NCBI RefSeq assembly: GCF_004363095.1
Contig: NZ_SNYO01000001.1
Coordinates: 186,001-250,000, forward strand
DNA length: 64,000 bases
Direction of reading: 5' to 3'
DNA from: Actinomycetospora succinea
Lineage (GTDB): Bacteria; Actinomycetota; Actinomycetes; Mycobacteriales; Pseudonocardiaceae
Made by a program: the position numbers and the translations under genes. Below the pieces are notes generated by a model. The model saw only the letters and a program-made list of their open reading frames with translations. It made no database searches and was not told the DNA's origin. Below are positions 34,786 through 42,183 of the stretch, piece after piece (positions within the stretch are counted from its first letter, which is position 1; each line of letters opens with the position of its first letter).

Positions 34786-35703
34786 ATGGACGTCAGCAGC
34801 ATCGACGGGGCGACGCAGGCGCGCGACGAGATCGACACCGGCGCGGTCGACAGCGCGGTCCCGCGTCCCGAGCGGGCCGCTGCGCTGCGGGAACGCTGGT
34901 TCGCGTGCAGCAGCGCCCTCGGGTGGGCGGCCGCGGCGGAGTGGCCGGACGCCGCGGTGGACGCGGTCTGCGCGGTCGCGACCGCCCGCCACGACAGCCG
35001 CGCCGCCCGCGACCACGCCGTCGAGCGCGCGCTCGCCCGCTGGGCCGGTGCCCGCGCGGGTGCCGGCGTCGGCCTCGCCGAGACGCTCACCGACCTCGCC
35101 GCCCTGAGCACCGCCGTCTCGGGGGCGGGGGACGTCGACGGTGCGGCGGTCGTGGACGCCCGGTCGGAGGGCCGGACGGAGGGACGCGGTCCGGACGGCG
35201 TGCGCCTCCTGCGCGCCGTCTCGCTGGCCTGGACCGACGTGGCGTGCGGCGACATCGCCGAGACCGCGGCCGTCGACCCGCTCTCGGGGCTCGCGAGCGT
35301 CCGCTACCTGCGCACGCGCCTCGCCGAGGTCTACCGCGCCGCGCGGGCCCACGGCCGCTCCGCCGGCGACGAGCTCGCGCTGGTGGTCCTCGCGCTCGAC
35401 GTCCGCGACTGGCGCCGCGTCGCCCCGCTCTCGATCGCCGGCGAGGCCGCCGGCGTGGTGTTCGACGCCGGCGAGTCGCTCGCGGTCGTCGGGCGCGGCA
35501 CCGTCGTCGTGCTGGCCCCGCGCGAGGGCCTGGCCGAGCGCGCGGCGGTGCTCCGCCGCCTGCTGACCCGGCGGCTCGCGGCCGCGGAGGGGATGGTCGG
35601 CTCGCCGTCGGTGCGGATCGCGCGCCTGCCCGCCACCCACGAGGGGGCGTGCGCGCTCCTCGAGCGGCTGCGGGGGCAGGAGCCGGACCCGGATCACACC
35701 TGA
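34786..35703 (+). CDS. Degenerate GGDEF-like protein
   Basis: 305 residues from the ATG at 34786, with AGGAGG just upstream. The first 150 residues are Ala-rich helices. DPLSGLASVRYLRTRLAE at 164-181 matches the entry motif of diguanylate cyclase domains (DxLTGLxNR). The following sheet region (LALVVLALDVRDW) lacks the GG(D/E)EF active-site loop. It is therefore unlikely to make c-di-GMP but may be a signalling scaffold. It diverges from the sigma fusion gene across 134 bases, so control by it is possible. Confidence 0.6.
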   Translation: MDVSSIDGATQARDEIDTGAVDSAVPRPERAAALRERWFACSSALGWAAAAEWPDAAVDAVCAVATARHDSRAARDHAVERALARWAGARAGAGVGLAETLTDLAALSTAVSGAGDVDGAAVVDARSEGRTEGRGPDGVRLLRAVSLAWTDVACGDIAETAAVDPLSGLASVRYLRTRLAEVYRAARAHGRSAGDELALVVLALDVRDWRRVAPLSIAGEAAGVVFDAGESLAVVGRGTVVVLAPREGLAERAAVLRRLLTRRLAAAEGMVGSPSVRIARLPATHEGACALLERLRGQEPDPDHT

Positions 35704-35726
35704 CCAGCCCGTATCGTCCTCCGACC

Positions 35727-36914
35727 GTGGACGAGCGCACCGGCCTGCCCGTGGTGACGATGATCGGCGGCGGCCAGCTCGCGCGTATGACCCACCAGGC
35801 CGCGATCGCGCTGGGCCAGTCGCTGCGGGTCCTCGCGACGGGCCCGGGCGAGCCCGCGGCGCTGGTGGCGCCCGACGTCGTGCTGGGCGAGCACACCGAC
35901 CTCGACGCCCTGCGCCGCGCGGCCGCCGGCGCCGAGGCCCTGACCTTCGACCACGAGCACGTGCCCGGCGAGCACCTGCGCGCCCTCGTCGCCGAGGGCG
36001 TCGCCGTCCACCCGGGCCCGGACGCCCTGCTCCACGCCCAGGACAAGCTCGTGATGCGCACCCGGCTGCGCGACCTCGGCGAGCCGGTGCCCCCGTTCGC
36101 CCCGGTGAGCTCCGTCGAGGACGTCACCGCGTTCGCCGCCGAGCACTCCTGGCCGGTGGTGCTCAAGGCCGTCCGCGGGGGTTACGACGGGCGCGGGGTG
36201 TGGGTGCTCGACGACGCCGACGCCGCGAAGACCACGGTCACCGAGCTCCTCGCCGCCGGCACGCCGCTCATGGTCGAGCAGCGGGTGGCGCTGCGCCGCG
36301 AGCTCGCCGCGGTCCTCGCGCGCTCCCCGTTCGGGCAGGCGGCGGTGTGGCCGGTGGTCGAGACCGTCCAGGAGCAGGGCATCTGCACCGAGGTCCTCGC
36401 CCCCGCGCCCGGCCTCGATCCCGAGCGCGCCGAGGAGGCCGAGGAGCTCGCGCTGCGCGTCGCCGCGGCGCTCGGCGTCGTCGGGCTGCTCGCGGTGGAG
36501 CTCTTCGAGACCGCGGACGGCCTCGTCGTCAACGAGCTCGCCATGCGGCCCCACAACTCGGCGCACTGGACGATCGAGGGCTCGGTGACCTCGCAGTTCG
36601 AGCAGCACCTGCGCGCCGTGCTCGACTACCCCCTCGGCGCCACGGCGACCACCGCGCCCGTCACGGTGATGGCGAACGTCCTCGGCGGTGACCCGGTCCC
36701 CGCCACCGGCGTCGACGAGCGCCTGCACCACACCCTCGCCCGCTTCCCCGAGGCGCGCGTGCACCTCTACGGCAAAGCCGAGCGGCCCGGGCGCAAGGTC
36801 GGCCACGTCACCGTGCGCGGCGACGAGCTCGACGACGTGCGGACCCGCGCCCGGCTGGCCGCCGACCACCTCTCCACCGGCGTGTGGAGCGACGGATGGG
36901 ACCCCCACCAGTGA
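35727..36914 (+). CDS. purK: N5-carboxyaminoimidazole ribonucleotide synthase
   Basis: 395 residues from the GTG at 35727. ATP-grasp enzyme of purine synthesis: [40 protein letters not shown] and [16 protein letters not shown] are the PurK signatures. It converts AIR, ATP and bicarbonate to N5-CAIR. The stop overlaps the purE start by 4 bases (GTGA), giving translational coupling. Confidence 0.97.
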   Translation: MDERTGLPVVTMIGGGQLARMTHQAAIALGQSLRVLATGPGEPAALVAPDVVLGEHTDLDALRRAAAGAEALTFDHEHVPGEHLRALVAEGVAVHPGPDALLHAQDKLVMRTRLRDLGEPVPPFAPVSSVEDVTAFAAEHSWPVVLKAVRGGYDGRGVWVLDDADAAKTTVTELLAAGTPLMVEQRVALRRELAAVLARSPFGQAAVWPVVETVQEQGICTEVLAPAPGLDPERAEEAEELALRVAAALGVVGLLAVELFETADGLVVNELAMRPHNSAHWTIEGSVTSQFEQHLRAVLDYPLGATATTAPVTVMANVLGGDPVPATGVDERLHHTLARFPEARVHLYGKAERPGRKVGHVTVRGDELDDVRTRARLAADHLSTGVWSDGWDPHQ

Positions 36915-37441
36915 CCGAGTCCAAGGCCCCCGTCGTCGGCATCGTCATGGGCAGCGACTCCGACTGGCCGACGATGCGCGCGGCCGCCGAGGCCCTCGAC
37001 GAGTTCGACGTGCCGTGGGAGGCCCGGGTGCTCTCGGCCCACCGCACGCCGCGCGTGATGCTGGACTGGGCCGCCGCGGCCGCCGGGCGCGGGCTGCGCG
37101 CCGTGATCGCGGGCGCGGGCGGCGCGGCCCACCTGCCGGGCATGGTCGCGTCGGCGACGGTGCTGCCGGTGATCGGCGTCCCTGTGCCCCTCCAGCACCT
37201 CGACGGCATGGACTCGCTGCTCTCGATCGTGCAGATGCCCGCGGGCGTGCCGGTCGCCACGGTGTCGATCGGCGGGGCGCGCAACGCCGGCCTGCTGGCC
37301 GTGCGGATGCTGGGCGCGTCGGACCCGTCGCTGGCCCGGGCGATGGAGCGCTTCCAGACGGGGCTCGCCGAGACCGTCGCCGCGAAGGACGAGGCGCTCG
37401 CGGCGCGGGCTCATGACGAGTCGAGCGGCCCCGTCAGGTAG
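36911..37441 (+). CDS. purE: N5-CAIR mutase
   Basis: 176 residues from the GTG at 36911, which overlaps the purK stop. Substrate-binding GSDSDWPTM and SAHRTP, and the loop [15 protein letters not shown], mark class I PurE. It moves the carboxyl group of N5-CAIR to carbon, giving CAIR. The 3' end overlaps the convergent TetR gene by 31 bases. The order purK-purE next to gtrA is the mycobacterial arrangement (Rv3275c-Rv3277). Confidence 0.97.
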   Translation: MTESKAPVVGIVMGSDSDWPTMRAAAEALDEFDVPWEARVLSAHRTPRVMLDWAAAAAGRGLRAVIAGAGGAAHLPGMVASATVLPVIGVPVPLQHLDGMDSLLSIVQMPAGVPVATVSIGGARNAGLLAVRMLGASDPSLARAMERFQTGLAETVAAKDEALAARAHDESSGPVR

Positions 37442-38031
37442 CCCTGGATCGTGCGGCCGTAGACCCCGATCAGCGTCTCCCGGTCGGCGGCCGCCAGCTC
37501 CGGCAGCTCGAGGATCTGGCGCGCCACGAGGATCCCGACGATCTGTGACGCGCACAGGTCGGCGCGCAGGCGCGGGCGGTCGGCCCCCACGATGTCGCTG
37601 ACGGCGGCGGCGACCCGGTCGAGGATCGCCTCGCCGAGGAACTCGCGCATCATCCGCGCCGCGTCGGGGTGCCCGACCGCCGAGCGCACCAGCCCCAGCA
37701 TCGGGTTGGCGTCCCCGAGCTCGTCGATGACCGACAGCAGGAACCGGACCAGCCGCTCGCCCAGCCCGTCGACGCCCGGGGCGACGAGCCGGGGCACGAC
37801 CTCGGCCGGGTCGAGCGGGAACTCCATCGCCGCGACGAACAGGCCCTGCTTCGACCCGAAGTAGTGCATGACCAGCGCCGGGTCGACCCCGGCGTCGCCC
37901 GCGATCGCGCGGACCGTCGCGGCGCGGAAGCCCGCGGAACTGAAGCGGGCCCGCGCCGCGTCGAGGATCGCCTCCCGCGTGCCGGAGTCGCCGGGACGGC
38001 GACCGCGGCGGGGGCTCTCGGTCCGGGGCAC
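37411..38031 (-). CDS. TetR-family regulator
   Basis: 206 residues from the GTG at 38031. The N-terminal helix-turn-helix ([40 protein letters not shown]) is typical; the C-terminal ligand domain is of the DUF1956/TetR_C type. It diverges from an FAD-dependent monooxygenase. Two copies of the same operator-like sequence, TCAAC-N4-GTTGA, lie between the two genes, strongly suggesting it represses the monooxygenase and itself. The ligand is likely the monooxygenase substrate. Confidence 0.92.
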   Translation of the reverse strand: MPRTESPRRGRRPGDSGTREAILDAARARFSSAGFRAATVRAIAGDAGVDPALVMHYFGSKQGLFVAAMEFPLDPAEVVPRLVAPGVDGLGERLVRFLLSVIDELGDANPMLGLVRSAVGHPDAARMMREFLGEAILDRVAAAVSDIVGADRPRLRADLCASQIVGILVARQILELPELAAADRETLIGVYGRTIQGYLTGPLDSS

Positions 38032-38050
38032 CGCCGCATCCTAGCGTTAT

Positions 38051-38064
38051 TCAACGTTGGTTGA
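38051..38064. promoter_or_regulatory. TetR operator-like site, copy 1
   Basis: TCAAC-GTTG-GTTGA, a 5-bp inverted repeat with a 4-base spacer, lies 20 bases from the TetR start. The same arms and spacing recur at 38095. The extended left flank ATTCAAC is shared too. Confidence 0.7.
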
Positions 38065-38094
38065 TTTCCGTGTCCGACGGGTCCACACTCGGAT

Positions 38095-38108
38095 TCAACA
38101 CACGTTGA
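38095..38108. promoter_or_regulatory. TetR operator-like site, copy 2
   Basis: TCAAC-ACAC-GTTGA, with centre 44 bases (about four helical turns) from copy 1. It lies 20 bases upstream of the monooxygenase start and would overlap its promoter or leader. Confidence 0.7.
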
Positions 38109-38128
38109 GATCAGTGGAGGTGGGGACC

Positions 38129-39427
38129 GTGGAGCGCACGACGGTGTGTGTGGCCGGGGGCGGGCCGGCGGGGATGGTGCTCGGGCTGCTGCTCGCCCGG
38201 GCCGGTGTCGAGGTCACCGTGCTGGAGAAGCACGCCGACTTCCTGCGCGACTTCCGCGGCGACACCGTGCACCCGACGACGCTCGACCTGCTCGACGAGC
38301 TGGGCCTCGGCGAGCGCTTCGCGGCGCTGCCGCAGAGTCGCCTGGACCGGATCGGGTTCCCGGTCGGCGAGCACGGCGAGACCCTCGTGGTCGGCGACCT
38401 GCGCCGTCTCGAGGGCCGCGTCGGGCACCCGTACATCGCGATGGTCCCGCAGTGGGACCTCCTCGACCTGCTCGCCGACGCCGGCGCGGCCGAGCCGACG
38501 TTCACGCTCCGGATGAGCACCGAGGTGACGGGGCTGCGGCGCGACGCCGACGGTGCCGTCACCGGCGTCACCTGGCGCACCGCCGACGGCGCCGCCGGTG
38601 AGCTCGCCGCGGACCTCGTGGTGGCCTGCGACGGGCGGGGCTCCACCGCGCGGGCCGAGGCGGGCCTCGAGGTCGTCGACTTCCCGTGCCCGATGGACGC
38701 GTGGTGGTTCCGGCTGCCGCGCCGGGCCGACGAGGACGCCCCCGCGCTGACCCCGCGCATCGGCGAGGGCCGCATGGCCGTCGTCATCCCGCGCGAGGGC
38801 TACTTCCAGGTCGCGTACATGACGCGCAAGGGCGAGGAGGCCGCGCTGCGGGCGCGCGGGATCGAGGCCTTCCGGGCCGACGTCGCCGCGATCGCGCCCG
38901 ACCTCGCCGACCGGGTCGACGCCCTGGAGAGCATGGACGACGTCCGCTTCCTGTCCGTCCGCCTCGACCGCCTGCGCCGCTGGCACGTCCCCGGCCTGCT
39001 CTGCCTCGGCGACGCCGCGCACGCGATGTCGCCGATCGGCGGGGTGGGCATCAACCTCGCCGTGCAGGACGCGGTGGCGGCCGCGACGCTGCTCGCGGAG
39101 CCGTTGCGTGACGGCACGCTCACCGCGGCCGACCTGGACCGCGTGCGCCGCCGCCGGCTCTGGCCGACGGTCGCCGTGCAGGCGCTGCAGCGCGTCATGC
39201 ACCGCGGGATCGTGCGGCCCGTCCTCGCCGGAGACGCAGCGAAGCGGAGCTCGACCCGGGGGAAGGGGCGCCGCGGGGGCCCGCCCGCGCCGATCCGGCG
39301 CCTCATGGCCGCGTTCCCGCCGGCGACGATCATCCCGGCCTACCTCATCGGCGTCGGCCTGCGCCCCGAGCGGGCGCCCGCCTTCGCGCGCCGCGCACCC
39401 GAACCGGTCACCGCCGACCGTGGGTAG
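38129..39427 (+). CDS. FAD-dependent aromatic-type monooxygenase
   Basis: 432 residues from the GTG at 38129, with GGAGG upstream. Group A flavoprotein features: VAGGGPAGMVLGLLLARAG near the start, the ACDGRGSTAR motif and GDAAHAMSPIGGVGINLAVQDA. Such enzymes hydroxylate aromatics or polyketides using NAD(P)H and O2. Residues about 367-380 (GDAAKRSSTRGKGRR) are encoded by an interspersed repeat (39230-39257) in an apparent linker. The TetR gene and twin operators upstream predict ligand-controlled expression. Confidence 0.9.
   Translation: MERTTVCVAGGGPAGMVLGLLLARAGVEVTVLEKHADFLRDFRGDTVHPTTLDLLDELGLGERFAALPQSRLDRIGFPVGEHGETLVVGDLRRLEGRVGHPYIAMVPQWDLLDLLADAGAAEPTFTLRMSTEVTGLRRDADGAVTGVTWRTADGAAGELAADLVVACDGRGSTARAEAGLEVVDFPCPMDAWWFRLPRRADEDAPALTPRIGEGRMAVVIPREGYFQVAYMTRKGEEAALRARGIEAFRADVAAIAPDLADRVDALESMDDVRFLSVRLDRLRRWHVPGLLCLGDAAHAMSPIGGVGINLAVQDAVAAATLLAEPLRDGTLTAADLDRVRRRRLWPTVAVQALQRVMHRGIVRPVLAGDAAKRSSTRGKGRRGGPPAPIRRLMAAFPPATIIPAYLIGVGLRPERAPAFARRAPEPVTADRG
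39230..39257. repeat. Interspersed repeat, copy in the monooxygenase gene
   Basis: Matches 29762-29789 (minus) at 26 of 28 bases and shares 14 bases, AGCGAAGCGGAGCT, with 48593-48606. It encodes a basic, flexible insert between the FAD domain and the C-terminal helices. Confidence 0.65.
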
Positions 39428-39523
39428 CGGGGACCACACGCCGTCGGGGGATCGCGAGGTCCCCCGACGGTAGGACGTCCGAGTATCCTGGGCCCGCAAC
39501 GCCATCGTGTGTGGAGGAACCCC

Positions 39524-40678
39524 GTGGACCCGGACTTCGACCTGTACAGCCTCGGCGAGGAGCGCGACGCGCTGCGCGAGTCGATCCGCGCCCTGGCGGA
39601 GAAGGAGATCGCCCCGCACGCCGCGGAGGTCGACCTGACGCCGCGCTTCCCCGAGGAGGCGCGCACGGCCCTCGTGCAGAACGGGTTCCACGCGATCCAC
39701 ATCCCCGAGCAGTACGGGGGCGAGGGCGCCGACTCCATCGTGGCCTGCATGGTCATCGAGGAGGTCGCGCGCGTCGACGCGTCGGCCTCGCTGATCCCGG
39801 CGGTGAACAAGCTCGGCTCGATGCCGATCATCCTGTCGGGCTCCGAGGAGCTGAAGCAGCAGGTGCTGCCGACGATCGCCTCGGGCCAGTCGATGATCAG
39901 CTACGCCCTCTCCGAGCGCGAGGCGGGCTCGGACACCGTCTCCATGCGCACGCGCGCGCAGCAGGACGGTGCGGACTGGGTGCTCAACGGCACCAAGTGC
40001 TGGATCACCAACGGCGGCATCTCCGACTGGTACACCGTCATGGCGAAGACCGACCCGGACAAGGGCGCCAACGGCATCTCGGCGTTCGTGGTGCACAAGG
40101 ACGACCCGGGCTTCTCGGTCGGCCCGAAGGAGCACAAGCTCGGGATCAAGGGCTCGCCGACCACCGAGATCTACTTCGAGAACTGCCGCATCCCCGGCGA
40201 CCGGATCATCGGCGAGCCCGGGACGGGCCTGAAGACGGCGTTCGCCACCCTCGACCACACCCGCCCGACCATCGGGGCGCAGGCCGTCGGCATCGCCCAG
40301 GGCGCGCTCGACGCGGCGGTCGACTACGCCCGCGAGCGCCAGCAGTTCGGGAAGAGCATCGCCGACTTCCAGGGCCTGCAGTTCATGCTCGCCGACATGG
40401 CCATGAACACCGAGGCCGCCCGCCACCTCGTCTACGCGGCCGCGGCGCGGGCCGAGCGCGGCGAGAAGATGGGCCTCATCGCCTCGGCGTCGAAGTGCTT
40501 CGCCTCGGACACGGCGATGTCGGTGACCACCGACGCGGTGCAGATCTTCGGCGGCGCCGGCTACACCGTCGACTTCCCGGTGGAGCGGATGATGCGCGAC
40601 GCCAAGATCACCCAGATCTACGAGGGCACCAACCAGATCCAGCGCATGGTGATGGCGCGGGCGCTGCTGAAGAAGTAG
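39524..40678 (+). CDS. fadE25: Acyl-CoA dehydrogenase, FadE25 type
   Basis: 384 residues from the GTG at 39524 with a GGAGG site. Acyl-CoA dehydrogenase motifs ISYALSEREAGSD and WITNGG near the flavin, and C-terminal QIFGGAGYTVDFPVERMMRDAK with YEGTNQIQRMVMAR, which carries the catalytic Glu. The first step of acyl-CoA oxidation is expected. The M. tuberculosis counterpart (Rv3274c) lies next to purE as here, apart from the inserted TetR/monooxygenase pair. Confidence 0.93.
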   Translation: MDPDFDLYSLGEERDALRESIRALAEKEIAPHAAEVDLTPRFPEEARTALVQNGFHAIHIPEQYGGEGADSIVACMVIEEVARVDASASLIPAVNKLGSMPIILSGSEELKQQVLPTIASGQSMISYALSEREAGSDTVSMRTRAQQDGADWVLNGTKCWITNGGISDWYTVMAKTDPDKGANGISAFVVHKDDPGFSVGPKEHKLGIKGSPTTEIYFENCRIPGDRIIGEPGTGLKTAFATLDHTRPTIGAQAVGIAQGALDAAVDYARERQQFGKSIADFQGLQFMLADMAMNTEAARHLVYAAAARAERGEKMGLIASASKCFASDTAMSVTTDAVQIFGGAGYTVDFPVERMMRDAKITQIYEGTNQIQRMVMARALLKK

Positions 40679-40696
40679 CCCGTTCGGGGTACTCGT

Positions 40697-40771
40697 CACG
40701 GAGCGTATGGGGAGCTAGCCTAGCCGGGCGAAAGAGGCCGCGATGACCGCGATCTCTCCCCACGCTCCGTG
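40697..40771. other. Long-range inverted repeat in the leader of the DUF805 gene
   Basis: CACGGAGCGTATGGGGAG (40697-40714) pairs with 40756-40771 (CTCCCCACGCTCCGTG) except for a 2-base bulge, enclosing 41 bases. The right arm ends 11 bases before the start codon, so folding would bring a structured leader close to the ribosome-binding site (GAGAGG). It may be a cis-regulatory element or a fadE25 terminator. Confidence 0.45.
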
Positions 40772-40782
40772 AGAGGTCCCCC

Positions 40783-41316
40783 ATGCAGTGGTACCTGAAG
40801 GTGCTCAAGCAGTACGCCGACTTCAACGGGCGTGCGCGTCGCACCGAGTTCTGGATGTTCACGCTGTTCAGCGCGATCGCGTCGATCGTGCTGGGCATCA
40901 TCGACACCGTCATCGGCACGGCGTCCGTGTACGGCTCCGGTGGCACGTACTTCTACTCGCCGGGTCTCCTCCAGGGTCTCTACGCCCTGGCGGTGCTCAT
41001 CCCGACGCTGGCCGTGACCGTCCGTCGTCTGCACGACACCGACCGCACCGGATGGTGGGTGCTGATCGCGCTCATCCCGTTCGTCGGCGGCATCGTGCTG
41101 CTCGTCTTCATGTGCCTCGACGGCACGCCGGGCGTCAACCAGTACGGCATGAACCCGAAGCAGGAGGTCGCCGGCGGCTACCCGCAGGGTGGCTACCCGC
41201 AGCAGGGCTACCCGCAGGCCGGCCCGCAGCAGGGCTACCCGCAGCAGGGCGGCTACCAGCAGCCGCAGCAGCAGTACCCGCCGCAGCAGAACTACCCGCA
41301 GCAGCCGCAGGCCTGA
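40783..41316 (+). CDS. DUF805 membrane protein with GYPQ-repeat tail
   Basis: 177 residues. Residues 1-115 are a DUF805 domain ([19 protein letters not shown], then [15 protein letters not shown]) with three or four helices. The last 50 residues are tandem G-Y-P-Q/Q-Q repeats, a low-complexity tail typical of secreted-surface or phase-separating actinobacterial proteins. Function is unknown. A very strong terminator follows at 41355. Confidence 0.85.
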   Translation: MQWYLKVLKQYADFNGRARRTEFWMFTLFSAIASIVLGIIDTVIGTASVYGSGGTYFYSPGLLQGLYALAVLIPTLAVTVRRLHDTDRTGWWVLIALIPFVGGIVLLVFMCLDGTPGVNQYGMNPKQEVAGGYPQGGYPQQGYPQAGPQQGYPQQGGYQQPQQQYPPQQNYPQQPQA

Positions 41317-41354
41317 TCCGGGTGGCTCGCTGAGCCACGGCACGCGCCAGGACG

Positions 41355-41403
41355 AACGAACGGCGCTCTCGTTGCTTCCGAAGCAGCGAGAGCGCCGTTC
41401 GTT
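41355..41403. terminator. Strong bidirectional terminator
   Basis: A 23-bp stem (41355-41377 with 41381-41403) with one G-T-type mismatch and a CCG loop, flanked by runs of A/T-rich bases (AACGAAC and GTTCGTT ends). It lies between the convergent DUF805 and TIGR03089 genes and is the most stable hairpin in the window. Confidence 0.85.
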
Positions 41404-41446
41404 GTTCCGGGGTGCGCGCATCCGGGCGAGCACGCTCTCCCGGAAA

Positions 41447-42166
41447 TCAGGCGTCGAGCACCCGGGTGACCTTCTCGGTGCCGGCGCGGCGCTCCTGGTC
41501 GCCGGCGGGGTGGCGCACCTGGACCAGCGAGGCGCCGGCGGCGAGCACGGCGAGGAAGCCGTCGACGAGCCCGCCCGACAGGGCGAGGGGCCACGCGGCG
41601 GTGGAGAGCACACGGTCGTCGGGACCCAGCCCCAGTTCGGCGGCGCGGGCCCGGGCGGTGGCGACGACGCCGGCGACGTCGGTGCCCGCCAGCGCGGGGG
41701 CGTCGTCGGGGACCGGGGCGAGCGGGTCGAAGTGGTCGCCGTGCACGCGGACCTCGGTGGCGTAGTCGACCGCCCCCTTCGGGAGTGCGTCGCCGAGCCC
41801 CTGTCCGAACGCGTCGAGCGAGAAGCCGACGACGAGCCCCGCGCCCGCGGCCTGCTCGAGGGTGTCGGCGGCGGCGAGCGCGACCTCGGCGCCGGCGGGG
41901 TCGGCGACGGCCTCCGCGCCGCACGACCAGATCGCGCACAGCGCGGCCGCGGTCTGCCAGTGCGCGGGCAGCAGCACCGCGACCGGCGTGCCCGGCTCGA
42001 CGTCGCACTCGTCGCGCAGCAGGTTGGCGGTCTTCGCCACCCAGTTGCCGAACGTCGCGCCGGAGAGCTCGATGCGCTCGCCGGTGGCGTCGTCGTAGAA
42101 GGTGATCAGCGGCTTGGCGGGGTCGCCGGCGAGCAGCGGGGCGAGCAGGGCGTCGGTGACGGTCAT
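41447..42166 (-). CDS. TIGR03089-family protein (truncated ANL-like fold)
   Basis: 239 residues. The sequence resembles the N-terminal half of AMP-binding enzymes (FYDDATGERIELSGATFGNWVAKTANLL, VAVLLPAHWQTAAALCAIWSCGA) but lacks the TSGTT phosphate loop and the C-terminal catalytic domain. This is the actinobacteria-specific TIGR03089 family, of unknown function. It follows the LCP gene closely on the same strand, as Rv3268 neighbours Rv3267. Confidence 0.85.
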   Translation of the reverse strand: MTVTDALLAPLLAGDPAKPLITFYDDATGERIELSGATFGNWVAKTANLLRDECDVEPGTPVAVLLPAHWQTAAALCAIWSCGAEAVADPAGAEVALAAADTLEQAAGAGLVVGFSLDAFGQGLGDALPKGAVDYATEVRVHGDHFDPLAPVPDDAPALAGTDVAGVVATARARAAELGLGPDDRVLSTAAWPLALSGGLVDGFLAVLAAGASLVQVRHPAGDQERRAGTEKVTRVLDA

Positions 42167-42183
42167 CGGCGCCGACGCTATCG

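Noticed and set aside
41447-42166. TIGR03089 gene as a broken AMP ligase pseudogene
   Set aside because: The half-domain is a conserved actinobacterial family with a syntenic M. tuberculosis member, so it is not a recent truncation.
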